A model generated the notes under the pieces. That model was not told where the DNA came from. It worked only from the letters and a program-made list of their open reading frames with translations, and searched no databases. Positions 1 through 5,640 of a DNA stretch of 5,640 bases are shown piece by piece; the first letter of the stretch is position 1; each line of letters opens with the position of its first letter. Both the position numbers and the translations under genes were made by a program. Origin of the DNA: Candidatus Arcticimaribacter sp. (GTDB taxonomy: Bacteria > Bacteroidota > Bacteroidia > Flavobacteriales > Flavobacteriaceae); contig WTJP01000155.1 in NCBI GenBank assembly GCA_011526275.1, forward strand, positions 1-5,640, in the 5' to 3' direction.

Positions 1-30
1 TCAGAAGAAAGTCAAAACGCATTGAAATAA
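1..30 (+). CDS. Possible 3' end of an upstream gene (partial)
   Basis: Reading from base 1 in frame 1 gives nine sense codons (SEESQNALK) followed by TAA at 28-30, which ends two bases before the ATG of the acetyltransferase gene. The tight spacing and the polar, plausible C-terminal sequence suggest the tail of a preceding co-oriented gene, in keeping with the close packing elsewhere in the window. Nine residues are too few to identify a family, and an open stretch this short can occur by chance. An alternative is that this is simply leader sequence, or that the acetyltransferase frame, which has no stop codon back to base 3, begins further upstream. Confidence 0.35.
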   Translation, partial: SEESQNALK

Positions 31-32
31 CC

Positions 33-569
33 ATGGCGTTTTTGCTGCACGGACTTGAAACCCAACGACTGCGCTTTCGTGCGATTGAGCAAGAACAAGA
101 CTTTAAACATTGGTTGCCTTTTTTTCAGAGTAAAGTAGCGATGCAACATTGGCCCATGGGCGGCTTGAGTCCCCAGGAATACGCCCGGGAATGGTATGCA
201 AAACAAGCCCATCGTTATCGAAATAATTGGGGTGGATTAAATGCCGTAATCGAAAAAGAAAGCGGAAAACTCGTGGGGCACGTTGGACTATTGACCCAAA
301 AAGTGGGGGAAGTAATCGAGCTGGAAGTGGCCTATTCGCTCCTCCCCGAGCATTGGAAAAAAGGTTATGCTACCAAGGCTGCCCAATTTTGTATACATTA
401 TGCCTTCAATAAGGGCTTAAGCGAGCGCTTGGTGTCCATCATCAGTCCTACTAACTCGCCTTCCATTGCGGTGGCGAAACGCATTGGGATGCACTTTGAA
501 CGAGCAATCGTTTTTCAAGAAGTGGAAGCTCAACTTTACCGAATAGAAAACAAAGATTTGATCTTATGA
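33..569 (+). CDS. GNAT family N-acetyltransferase (RimJ/RimL-like)
   Basis: This 178-residue cytoplasmic protein is predicted to transfer an acetyl group from acetyl-CoA to an amine; the acceptor cannot be told from sequence. It opens with the LETQRLRFR motif (residues 8-16) typical of the RimJ/RimL-type Acetyltransf_3 group. The acetyl-CoA pyrophosphate loop is visible as WKKGYATKA (108-116), after the beta strand ELEVAYSLL. Motif B follows as N141, S142, S144, A148, K149 and G152, matching the usual N-x-x-S-x-x-x-x-x-K-x-G-F pattern. Length is normal for the group. ATG 33 is chosen because it places the LET motif at the usual distance from the N-terminus; no Shine-Dalgarno is visible and the frame stays open upstream to base 3. 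The stop overlaps the start of the M28 peptidase gene by four bases (ATGA, 566-569), so the two are probably co-transcribed and translationally coupled. Some family members acetylate ribosomal proteins, others small metabolites or antibiotics, so no specific role is assigned. Confidence 0.93.
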   Translation: MAFLLHGLETQRLRFRAIEQEQDFKHWLPFFQSKVAMQHWPMGGLSPQEYAREWYAKQAHRYRNNWGGLNAVIEKESGKLVGHVGLLTQKVGEVIELEVAYSLLPEHWKKGYATKAAQFCIHYAFNKGLSERLVSIISPTNSPSIAVAKRIGMHFERAIVFQEVEAQLYRIENKDLIL

Positions 570-1510
570 AAAAAATATCCGTTATCGTACTATTAGCCAG
601 CTTGCTCATCGGCTGTAAAACAGAAAATATTGGTTTAGACGAAGTGCGAGAAGCCATAAGTCTAGAAGAAACAAAAACCATTCTTTTCACCTTGGCAAGT
701 GATGATATGAAAGGGCGCGACAGCAAGAACGGAGGCTATGCCAAAGCAGCTGGCTTTGTAGAAGACTATTTCCAAAAACACAACATTCAGCCTTTTTATC
801 CCGCCTACCGCGACTCGCTCATGACCGATAGTTTGTGGAGTTATAATGTTGTGGGAAGTATCGGAAAATACGACCCGAACAAGAAAACGGTGCTCATTGG
901 CGCACATCTCGACCACATTGGCATCAAAGAGCAAGAAGGAGACAGTATCTACAACGGGGCAAACGACAATGCTACGGGCTCAACAGCTGTCTTGCAAATC
1001 GCGCGTTTCTTAAGCCAAAAAAAATGGAAACAAAATGTAGTGGTTGCCCTCTTTGCCGATGAAGAAAAAGGGCTTAAAGGGGCCTATCATTTAGCCGAAC
1101 GTATGAAAAAAGAACAAGTTGATTTAGCTTATATGGTCAACTTTGAAATGTTGGGGATTACCTTAACTACAGGAGCAAACCAAGTGTATATGACGGGTTA
1201 CAACCTATCGGATATGGCCGATAAAATGAATGCCTTTTCGCCTAATTTTGTTCAATTCCTCCCTCAAGCAAAAGAATACAATTTGTTCCGTCGTTCCGAT
1301 AACTATGCTTTTTATGAAGCCTTTGGTGTCCCTGCCCAAACCCTTTCTACTTTCGACTTTAAAAACTATGGCCATTACCACAAAGCCGGTGATGAAGCCG
1401 AAAAAATGGAAGTGGACAATATGAACACTGTCATTGGGACAGCAGCCTACACCATCGCTAAGTTATTAGACAAAGAGGTGAACATTGAAATGAAAGAAAA
1501 AGAAGAGTAG
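566..1510 (+). CDS. M28 family zinc metallopeptidase, lipoprotein
   Basis: This 314-residue protein is predicted to be an exported, lipid-anchored aminopeptidase of family M28. The signal peptide is MKKISVIVLLASLLIGC, with lipobox LIGC and lipidated Cys17. The peptidase core shows the M28 landmarks in order: H114 in GAHLDH, the bridging D134 in GANDNATG, the catalytic/metal pair E166-E167 in FADEEKG, position 194 in VNFEMLG, and a C-terminal His, probably H272 in GHYHKAGDE. The usual residue at position 194 is Asp (INLDMxG); here it is Glu. The later SDH motif of many M28 enzymes reads SDN (in RRSDNYAFYEAFGVP). Both variants recur, as far as I recall, in Bacteroidota M28 lipoproteins, so this looks like a subfamily trait, not decay. 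No protease-associated (PA) insert is present. The start overlaps the stop of the acetyltransferase gene. The C-terminus ends in a charged EKEKEE-like tail. Substrate is unknown; some M28 members act on peptides, others are glutaminyl cyclases. Confidence 0.93.
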   Translation: MKKISVIVLLASLLIGCKTENIGLDEVREAISLEETKTILFTLASDDMKGRDSKNGGYAKAAGFVEDYFQKHNIQPFYPAYRDSLMTDSLWSYNVVGSIGKYDPNKKTVLIGAHLDHIGIKEQEGDSIYNGANDNATGSTAVLQIARFLSQKKWKQNVVVALFADEEKGLKGAYHLAERMKKEQVDLAYMVNFEMLGITLTTGANQVYMTGYNLSDMADKMNAFSPNFVQFLPQAKEYNLFRRSDNYAFYEAFGVPAQTLSTFDFKNYGHYHKAGDEAEKMEVDNMNTVIGTAAYTIAKLLDKEVNIEMKEKEE

Positions 1511-1511
1511 C

Positions 1512-2399
1512 CTACTGCTGGGTTTGCTCCCGGAAGGTACTTTCAAAAATCTTATCGGCATTCCCCGCTTCGAAGCCCTCTCGTCGATGGGCGCGGGTCA
1601 ATTCGTTTCGTTTTAAATGCTTGTATTCTTCTAAAGGTAATCGCTCTGCAAACTCGACATAACTGCCCGGGATGTCTTGGGTTGTCCCGCAAGAAAAAGT
1701 CGCAGGAATCATTTTGGCTACCGAACTCGATTGCCGCAATAAACCATCGGGGCTTACTTTGATCTTCCCTCCTGCTGTGTTCAATTTTATGCCAATTCCC
1801 TCGAGAAAGCCATTGAACTTTTCCAGGGTGTTGTGTTCTTCTAATTCATGCACACTAATGGTGTAATGATTTAAATAATAGCGGTTGTAAATCACCCAGG
1901 CGGCATATTCACTTTCTTCGGCAAGGCGCTCATAGGCTGCCGCAGTGGGCAATTCCCACAAGGGGCGATGAAAGAAGTCCCCTACCTGCTGGGCATCGTT
2001 TAAATCTAAACTGTCCACTGGATCGGCTTTGATAGGGTCAGTGAATTGGTGGATAATCGCTTGAGCGGTTTCCGAAAGGTCTTGCACCCGCAATTCTGAA
2101 ATAAAAATGCGTGGGTATTTTGGCTCGGGCGGAGCATACCAATAGGCGTCTAATTTTTTCTTTTCAAAATGATAGGGATCCATTTTGGTGTAACCATAAT
2201 GCAAAAAAATCTTTTCAAAAGAAGCCAAACCCAAATGCGGCACACCCAGGGTGCGAAAAGCAACATGGTCGTTTTCAATATCGCGCTCTGCAGCAATCAT
2301 TCCATCGGCTAACATGGCATTGACGATTTTCCCCACATCGGGTACACGTTCCCGATAGGGCACAAACAAGGCCTCCATAATTTTATCCAACGCTTTCAT
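1512..2399 (-). CDS. DUF1338 (HglS-like) protein, putative Fe(II) dioxygenase
   Basis: This 295-residue cytoplasmic protein belongs to the DUF1338 family, whose characterised member HglS (YdcJ) of Pseudomonas is an Fe(II)-dependent 2-oxoadipate dioxygenase/decarboxylase that makes 2-hydroxyglutarate in lysine catabolism. Candidate metal ligands can be matched to those I recall for HglS: H45 in ENDHVAFRTLG, H178 in LNHYTIS and E249 in SYVEFAERL, with R49 four residues after H45, as His70 and Arg74 in HglS. Other family-like stretches are FEKKKLDAYWY (78-88), PRIFISEL (96-103) and the C-terminal REGFEAGNADKIFEST. HglS is about 460 residues, so this is the compact form common in Bacteroidota, and 2-oxoadipate may not be its substrate. 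The ATG at 2399-2397 gives a normal N-terminus. No other lysine-degradation gene is in the window. The gene stands alone on its strand, converging on the M28 gene with one base between stops and diverging from the lipoprotein gene. Family is confident; reaction is inferred. Confidence 0.9.
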   Translation of the reverse strand: MKALDKIMEALFVPYRERVPDVGKIVNAMLADGMIAAERDIENDHVAFRTLGVPHLGLASFEKIFLHYGYTKMDPYHFEKKKLDAYWYAPPEPKYPRIFISELRVQDLSETAQAIIHQFTDPIKADPVDSLDLNDAQQVGDFFHRPLWELPTAAAYERLAEESEYAAWVIYNRYYLNHYTISVHELEEHNTLEKFNGFLEGIGIKLNTAGGKIKVSPDGLLRQSSSVAKMIPATFSCGTTQDIPGSYVEFAERLPLEEYKHLKRNELTRAHRREGFEAGNADKIFESTFREQTQQ

Positions 2400-2461
2400 C
2401 GACAGTAATTTTACTTAAATGTAGGAAGTTATTTGTAAATTACCCATCATATCAATCACTC
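2400..2461. promoter_or_regulatory. Divergent intergenic region, probable back-to-back promoters
   Basis: This 62-bp gap separates the start codons of the leftward DUF1338 gene and the rightward lipoprotein operon, so promoters for both must lie in or close to it. It is only about 28% GC, clearly more AT-rich than the flanking genes. Against the Bacteroidota -7 consensus TAnnTTTG there are 7-of-8 matches on each strand: TAATTTTA on the plus strand at 2406-2413 and TACATTTA on the minus strand (complement of TAAATGTA, 2416-2423). Neither has a well-placed -33 TTG element, so exact promoter positions are not supported. No Shine-Dalgarno precedes either ATG and no operator-like palindrome stands out. 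Confidence 0.35.
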
Positions 2462-3622
2462 ATGATCAAATACACTAAAGGCCTTCTAGCCGTTGCGCTA
2501 ATTTTTATTGCGGCTTGTTCTTCTCCCAAAAATCAATTCGAGAAAGGGAATTACGAAAAAGCAGTTCAGCTAAGCATCAAGAAGTTGCGAAAAAAGCCTT
2601 CCAACGAAAAGCAACAGGCTATTCTCAAAGCAGCCTATGGCTATGCCGTGCAGGTGTCAGCACAAAAAATCACCCAGCAGCAACAAAGCCAAGACCGCTT
2701 TAAATGGGATAAGGTCATAGCGCAGTATCGCGAAATGCAAAAACTATACGGGGAATTACTCCAATGCCCTGGTTGCTTAAAGATGGTAACTCCTGTCGAT
2801 TATCAAACCGATTTAAACGAAGCGCTTTTACAAGGGGCACAAGTTTATGTAGAAGAAGGTTTGGCCGCCTTAAACACCCAAACCAAAGTGGGAGGTCGCA
2901 CAGCTTTTAACCATTTTGCGCAAGCCAAAGCCTATCAAAATACTTACGCCAATATCGACGAATATCTTGCACAGGCAAAGGTATTGGGAACTGAAATCAT
3001 TGGTATTTCAAAAATTCCCGTGGCGAGCAAAGGCTTAGAAATTAATTCCGCTTTCTTTTTACAGCAACTCACACAAGCCTTGAACGACTTAAATTATCGT
3101 TTTGCGGAGTTTTATCCTTTAGACTATTTTGTGCAAAATGCAAATGGGCAAGGCAATAAACCCCCAGCGCCCGATCAAATCATCGACCTCTCTTTTGACG
3201 ATTATTTTATTGGACAAACCTACCTAAAAGAAACCCGTGAGACCGTGGTTCGCGACAGTGTTAAGGTAGGAGAAGTGAGCGACAGTCTAGGGCGAAAGCA
3301 AGCTGTTTACGGGAAAGTTGAAGCTGAATTACAGCTGTTTGACAAAACCCTTGAAAGCGGTGGCTTGCTCAATATCGCCATAGTTGAGCCTGCGACCAAC
3401 ACTGTGTTGTTCCAACAAAAAATTCCCAGCACCTATGTGTGGGAAAACCACTGGGCGACTTACCAAGGGGACAAGCGGGCTTTGACCAAAGCGGAGATGG
3501 AACTCACCAAAAACAAAGAGCTACTTCCCCCTTTACCACAAGATTTATTTTATGCCTTTACCCGCCCCTTGTTCGATCAAACCGCTGTGCTTTTAAGGCG
3601 TCGTTATCGCCCGTTAAAATAA
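2462..3622 (+). CDS. TPR-like lipoprotein of unknown function (Bacteroidota family)
   Basis: This 386-residue protein has a lipoprotein signal peptide, MIKYTKGLLAVALIFIAAC, with lipobox IAAC and lipidated Cys19 followed by Ser-Ser. Residues 26-60 (starting FEKGNYEKAVQLSIKKL) look like a TPR-type helical pair, and helix-rich sequence continues to about residue 175. The remainder appears beta-rich, with long alternating strands from about 225 to 335. The order of motifs matches a family I know from Bacteroidota but which has no assigned function: N-terminal GNY..A repeat, a CPGC region at 102-105, a DSLGRK segment at 274, and a GDKRAL segment at 336-341. Apart from the lipidated Cys, C102 and C105 appear to be the only cysteines, so they could form a disulfide or bind a metal. 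It is the first gene of a probable three-gene operon, seven bases before the DUF4442 gene. Cell-envelope location is likely; inner versus outer membrane cannot be told. No enzymatic motif is seen. Confidence 0.88.
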   Translation: MIKYTKGLLAVALIFIAACSSPKNQFEKGNYEKAVQLSIKKLRKKPSNEKQQAILKAAYGYAVQVSAQKITQQQQSQDRFKWDKVIAQYREMQKLYGELLQCPGCLKMVTPVDYQTDLNEALLQGAQVYVEEGLAALNTQTKVGGRTAFNHFAQAKAYQNTYANIDEYLAQAKVLGTEIIGISKIPVASKGLEINSAFFLQQLTQALNDLNYRFAEFYPLDYFVQNANGQGNKPPAPDQIIDLSFDDYFIGQTYLKETRETVVRDSVKVGEVSDSLGRKQAVYGKVEAELQLFDKTLESGGLLNIAIVEPATNTVLFQQKIPSTYVWENHWATYQGDKRALTKAEMELTKNKELLPPLPQDLFYAFTRPLFDQTAVLLRRRYRPLK

Positions 3623-3629
3623 CCCGCAC

Positions 3630-4157
3630 ATGTATCAACAAATTGCGCGTTTTGGCCAATTGCTTTTTAGTAAAGCCTTTCTCTTTCGGGTTGGTTTTAA
3701 CCTTTCCCCCATGTATAGAAGAAGCTGTGGTAGGGTCATCGAAGTATCACCCGACCTATTGCAAGTCAAAATTCGGCTGCGGTATTCGTACAAAAACAAA
3801 AATTACGTCGGCTCCATTTTCGGAGGGAGTTTGTTCTCTAGTGTCGATCCTTTCCCCATGGTACAACTCATCAATGTTATTGAAGAAGACTTTATTGTTT
3901 GGGATAAAGGGGCGAAAATTCAATTCCGAAAACCCGCCTTTGAAGACCTTTATGCCACCTTTAGTTATACTGAAGAAGAACTGGAGGAACTCCGCCAACG
4001 GGTAAAAAAAGAGAAAGAAATTGAAATTGTAAAATCGACTCCATTGACCAATAAGGCAGGCGATAAAGTTTTTTGTGTGGTCGATAAAACCTTGTTCATC
4101 GCAGAAAAAAAACACTTTAAGGCCAAGCGGGCTAAAAAAGCTGCTGCCGAAAAATAA
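3630..4157 (+). CDS. DUF4442 hotdog-fold protein, putative acyl-CoA thioesterase
   Basis: This 175-residue protein belongs to the DUF4442 family, hotdog-fold relatives of PaaI-type acyl-CoA thioesterases that act, where known, on the thioester bond of acyl-CoA. The diagnostic segment is N58 followed by VGSIFGGSLFSSVDPFPM (60-77), where the FGG turn, the start of the central hotdog helix and D73 are in the expected places. A second family stretch is WDKGAKIQFRKPAFEDLYATF (key residues W91, K93, K101, P102), then a helix TEEELEELRQR. No signal peptide is present, so it is cytoplasmic. The tail after residue 158 is Lys/Ala-rich (KKHFKAKRAKKAAAEK) and longer and more basic than I expect for the family, but in frame up to a normal stop. 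It starts 7 bases after the lipoprotein gene and ends 10 bases before the M20 gene, so it is the middle gene of an operon. Most DUF4442 members are uncharacterised, so thioesterase activity is inference from fold and motif. Confidence 0.88.
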   Translation: MYQQIARFGQLLFSKAFLFRVGFNLSPMYRRSCGRVIEVSPDLLQVKIRLRYSYKNKNYVGSIFGGSLFSSVDPFPMVQLINVIEEDFIVWDKGAKIQFRKPAFEDLYATFSYTEEELEELRQRVKKEKEIEIVKSTPLTNKAGDKVFCVVDKTLFIAEKKHFKAKRAKKAAAEK

Positions 4158-4167
4158 CATACTGTTT

Positions 4168-5628
4168 ATGAAACGAATACTCTCCCTGCTCTTTTTGCTT
4201 CTGCTGCTACTCTTAGGCTTTATGACCTACAACAGTATGCAATTTTCTTCCAAACAGATAAGCAGAGAAAGTATCCCTGCTTTAACTGTAGATGAAGCGA
4301 CCATTGATCGTTTTTCAAATGCATTGCAAATCAAAACGATTTCGCCAGAGCAGCCCGAAGATTTTGACTCCCTAGCGTTTTTTCAGTTCAATGATTATTT
4401 AAAAAGCACCTACCCCCTCACCGATTCACTTTTGCTGAAAAAGCGATTTGGACAATTCAGTCATCTGTATCAATGGGAAGGGAGTAATCCTGATTTAAAA
4501 CCGGTTATTTTAATGGCGCATTTGGATGTAGTCCCTGTCATAGAAGAAAATTTACCCGACTGGAAGCATCCCCCATTTGCGGGAAAAGTCGTGAATGACA
4601 CCCTTTGGGGACGTGGAACCATCGACGATAAGATTGGGGTGATTGGTTTACTCGAAGCAACCGAACGTTTATTAGAGGCCGGATATCAACCCCAGCGCAG
4701 CCTCTACCTATCTTTTGGGCATGACGAAGAAATTGGTGGGCTACAAGGAGCTAAAGTAATTGTAGATTACCTCAAAGACCAAGGGGTAGAAGCCGAATAT
4801 GTTTTAGACGAAGGAGGCACCATTTCGCAGGGCATCATTCCCGGAATCACCAAAGATGTTGCCCTTATTGGGGTAGCTGAAAAAGGCTATGTTTCGCTTG
4901 AACTCTCCGTTAAAAAAGAGGGAGGACATTCCTCCATGCCGGAAAAAGAATCGGCCATTGACCTATTAGCTGCGGCCATAGTAAAGGTCAAAAGCCAACC
5001 TTTTCCAGCAAAACTAGCCGGACCAATCGCCGGCTTCATTGAATATTTAGGTCCAGAAATGGGTGGATTCAACCGTTTTATTTTTGCCAACCGCTGGTTG
5101 TTTGGTTCTATCATTACAGGGGTCTATGAAAAAACAGGATCTGGAAATGCGTTGGTGCGCACCACTACCGCTCCTACCATTTTCAATGCTGGGGTAAAAG
5201 ACAATGTTATTCCGCAAAATGCCAAGGCGACCATTAACTTTAGAATTCTATCGGGCGAAGATTCCAACTCGGTCATGGAACGGGTAAAAGCATTAATAAA
5301 CGACCCGCGTATTCAAGTGAAAAAAGGCCGTATGCAATCGGAACCCTCAAAAGTTTCCTCCATAAATTCTTTTGGATTTCAACAACTACAAGGCACAATT
5401 GCCGAAGTGTATCCCGACGCTTTGGTCGCTCCCTTTCTAGTGATTGCAGGAACCGATGCCAAACACTTTGAGCCCATCGCCCAAGACATTTATCGCTTCT
5501 CCCCCATGATTATCAACCCCAGTAACATCAAATCGTTTCATGGATTAAATGAGCGGATTGCCATTAGCGATTTTAAACAAGCGGTGCGCTTTTACCACCG
5601 TCTTATCGAGAACAGCACCCAAGAGTAG
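4168..5628 (+). CDS. M20 family metallopeptidase, PM20D1/Cps1-like, membrane-anchored
   Basis: This 486-residue protein is predicted to be a di-zinc M20A hydrolase like vacuolar carboxypeptidase S and PM20D1, an N-fatty-acyl amino acid synthase/hydrolase. An N-terminal Leu-rich segment (about 4-20) with no lipobox is either a membrane anchor or an uncleaved signal, placing the enzyme outside the cytoplasm. Active-site motifs are complete: H118 and D120 in MAHLDVV, bridging D153 in GRGTIDDK, catalytic E187 and metal ligand E188 in GHDEEIGG, the VLDEGG motif (D214/E215), and H433 in GTDAKHF. The lid/dimerisation domain lies between, with H254 in GGHSSMP. Length fits the PM20D1 group. The same frame is open upstream to an ATG at 4075, but that 31-residue extension overlaps the DUF4442 gene in another frame, is basic and non-family-like, and would bury the signal segment, so ATG 4168 is preferred. 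It closes the operon, ten bases after DUF4442. Peptide versus N-acyl amino acid substrate cannot be decided from sequence. Confidence 0.94.
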   Translation: MKRILSLLFLLLLLLLGFMTYNSMQFSSKQISRESIPALTVDEATIDRFSNALQIKTISPEQPEDFDSLAFFQFNDYLKSTYPLTDSLLLKKRFGQFSHLYQWEGSNPDLKPVILMAHLDVVPVIEENLPDWKHPPFAGKVVNDTLWGRGTIDDKIGVIGLLEATERLLEAGYQPQRSLYLSFGHDEEIGGLQGAKVIVDYLKDQGVEAEYVLDEGGTISQGIIPGITKDVALIGVAEKGYVSLELSVKKEGGHSSMPEKESAIDLLAAAIVKVKSQPFPAKLAGPIAGFIEYLGPEMGGFNRFIFANRWLFGSIITGVYEKTGSGNALVRTTTAPTIFNAGVKDNVIPQNAKATINFRILSGEDSNSVMERVKALINDPRIQVKKGRMQSEPSKVSSINSFGFQQLQGTIAEVYPDALVAPFLVIAGTDAKHFEPIAQDIYRFSPMIINPSNIKSFHGLNERIAISDFKQAVRFYHRLIENSTQE

Positions 5629-5640
5629 GCAGGAATATAC

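Noticed and set aside
451..726. Minus-strand open frame across the GNAT/M28 junction
   Set aside because: It lies antisense to two genes with intact catalytic motifs and has no family resemblance of its own.
1506..1516. Intrinsic terminator between the M28 and DUF1338 genes
   Set aside because: The inverted repeat has a one-base loop, a five-base arm and no T-run, so it cannot act as a hairpin terminator.
2406..2423. Exact promoter elements in the divergent gap
   Set aside because: The 7-of-8 matches to the -7 consensus on each strand lack properly spaced -33 elements and are expected by chance in such AT-rich sequence, so only the region as a whole is annotated.
3439..4005. 188-codon plus-strand open frame spanning the lipoprotein/DUF4442 junction
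   Set aside because: It overlaps two well-supported genes in another frame and its product has no recognisable motif and a Cys/Ser/Pro-rich random look.
3756..4160. 134-codon minus-strand open frame opposite the DUF4442 gene
   Set aside because: Its Phe-rich composition is the complement of the Lys/Glu-rich DUF4442 sequence; it is a shadow of a gene with clear family motifs.
4075..4167. 31-residue N-terminal extension of the M20 peptidase from an upstream ATG
   Set aside because: It overlaps the end of the DUF4442 gene in another frame, reads as a basic shadow of that gene, and would place the Leu-rich membrane segment away from the N-terminus. ATG 4168 gives a normal signal/anchor start.
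1..5640. Mobile element, CRISPR array, tRNA/rRNA, defence or secretion cluster
   Set aside because: No direct or inverted repeat arrays, transposase motifs or RNA-gene signatures were seen on either strand; the window is almost fully occupied by six ordinary protein genes.

Overview
The window is a compact piece of chromosome, most likely from a member of the Bacteroidota. Three things point there: two lipoproteins with typical lipoboxes, one of them from a lipoprotein family I know only from Bacteroidota; no Shine-Dalgarno sequence before any start codon; and an M28 peptidase with the Glu-for-Asp and Ser-Asp-Asn variants seen in Flavobacteriia-like relatives. GC content looks moderate (mid-40s by eye). 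I cannot place it below phylum with confidence.

Layout. Bases 1-30 look like the last codons of an upstream gene. Positions 33-1510 hold a two-gene rightward unit: a GNAT acetyltransferase whose stop overlaps the start of an M28 metallopeptidase lipoprotein (ATGA). A leftward DUF1338 gene (1512-2399) converges on it, with one base between the two stop codons. A 62-bp AT-rich gap (2400-2461) separates DUF1338 from a divergent rightward three-gene unit: a TPR-like lipoprotein of unknown function (2462-3622), a DUF4442 hotdog-fold protein (3630-4157), and a membrane-anchored M20 metallopeptidase resembling PM20D1/Cps1 (4168-5628). The gaps inside this unit are 7 and 10 bases. About 98% of the window is coding.

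How the genes may work together. Both peptidases should act outside the cytoplasm (one lipid-anchored, one with an N-terminal membrane segment), releasing amino acids or cleaving N-acyl amino acids. DUF1338 is related to the 2-oxoadipate dioxygenase/decarboxylase of lysine catabolism. DUF4442 proteins are related to acyl-CoA thioesterases, so its pairing with a PM20D1-like enzyme makes an N-acyl amino acid or aminolipid pathway a testable idea, but no more than that. I see no mobile element, CRISPR array, RNA gene, phage gene or defence system, and nothing that amounts to a new biological system. The main points of interest are a metal-ligand substitution, a CPGC pair in the unknown lipoprotein, the compact DUF1338 form and the operon pairing.
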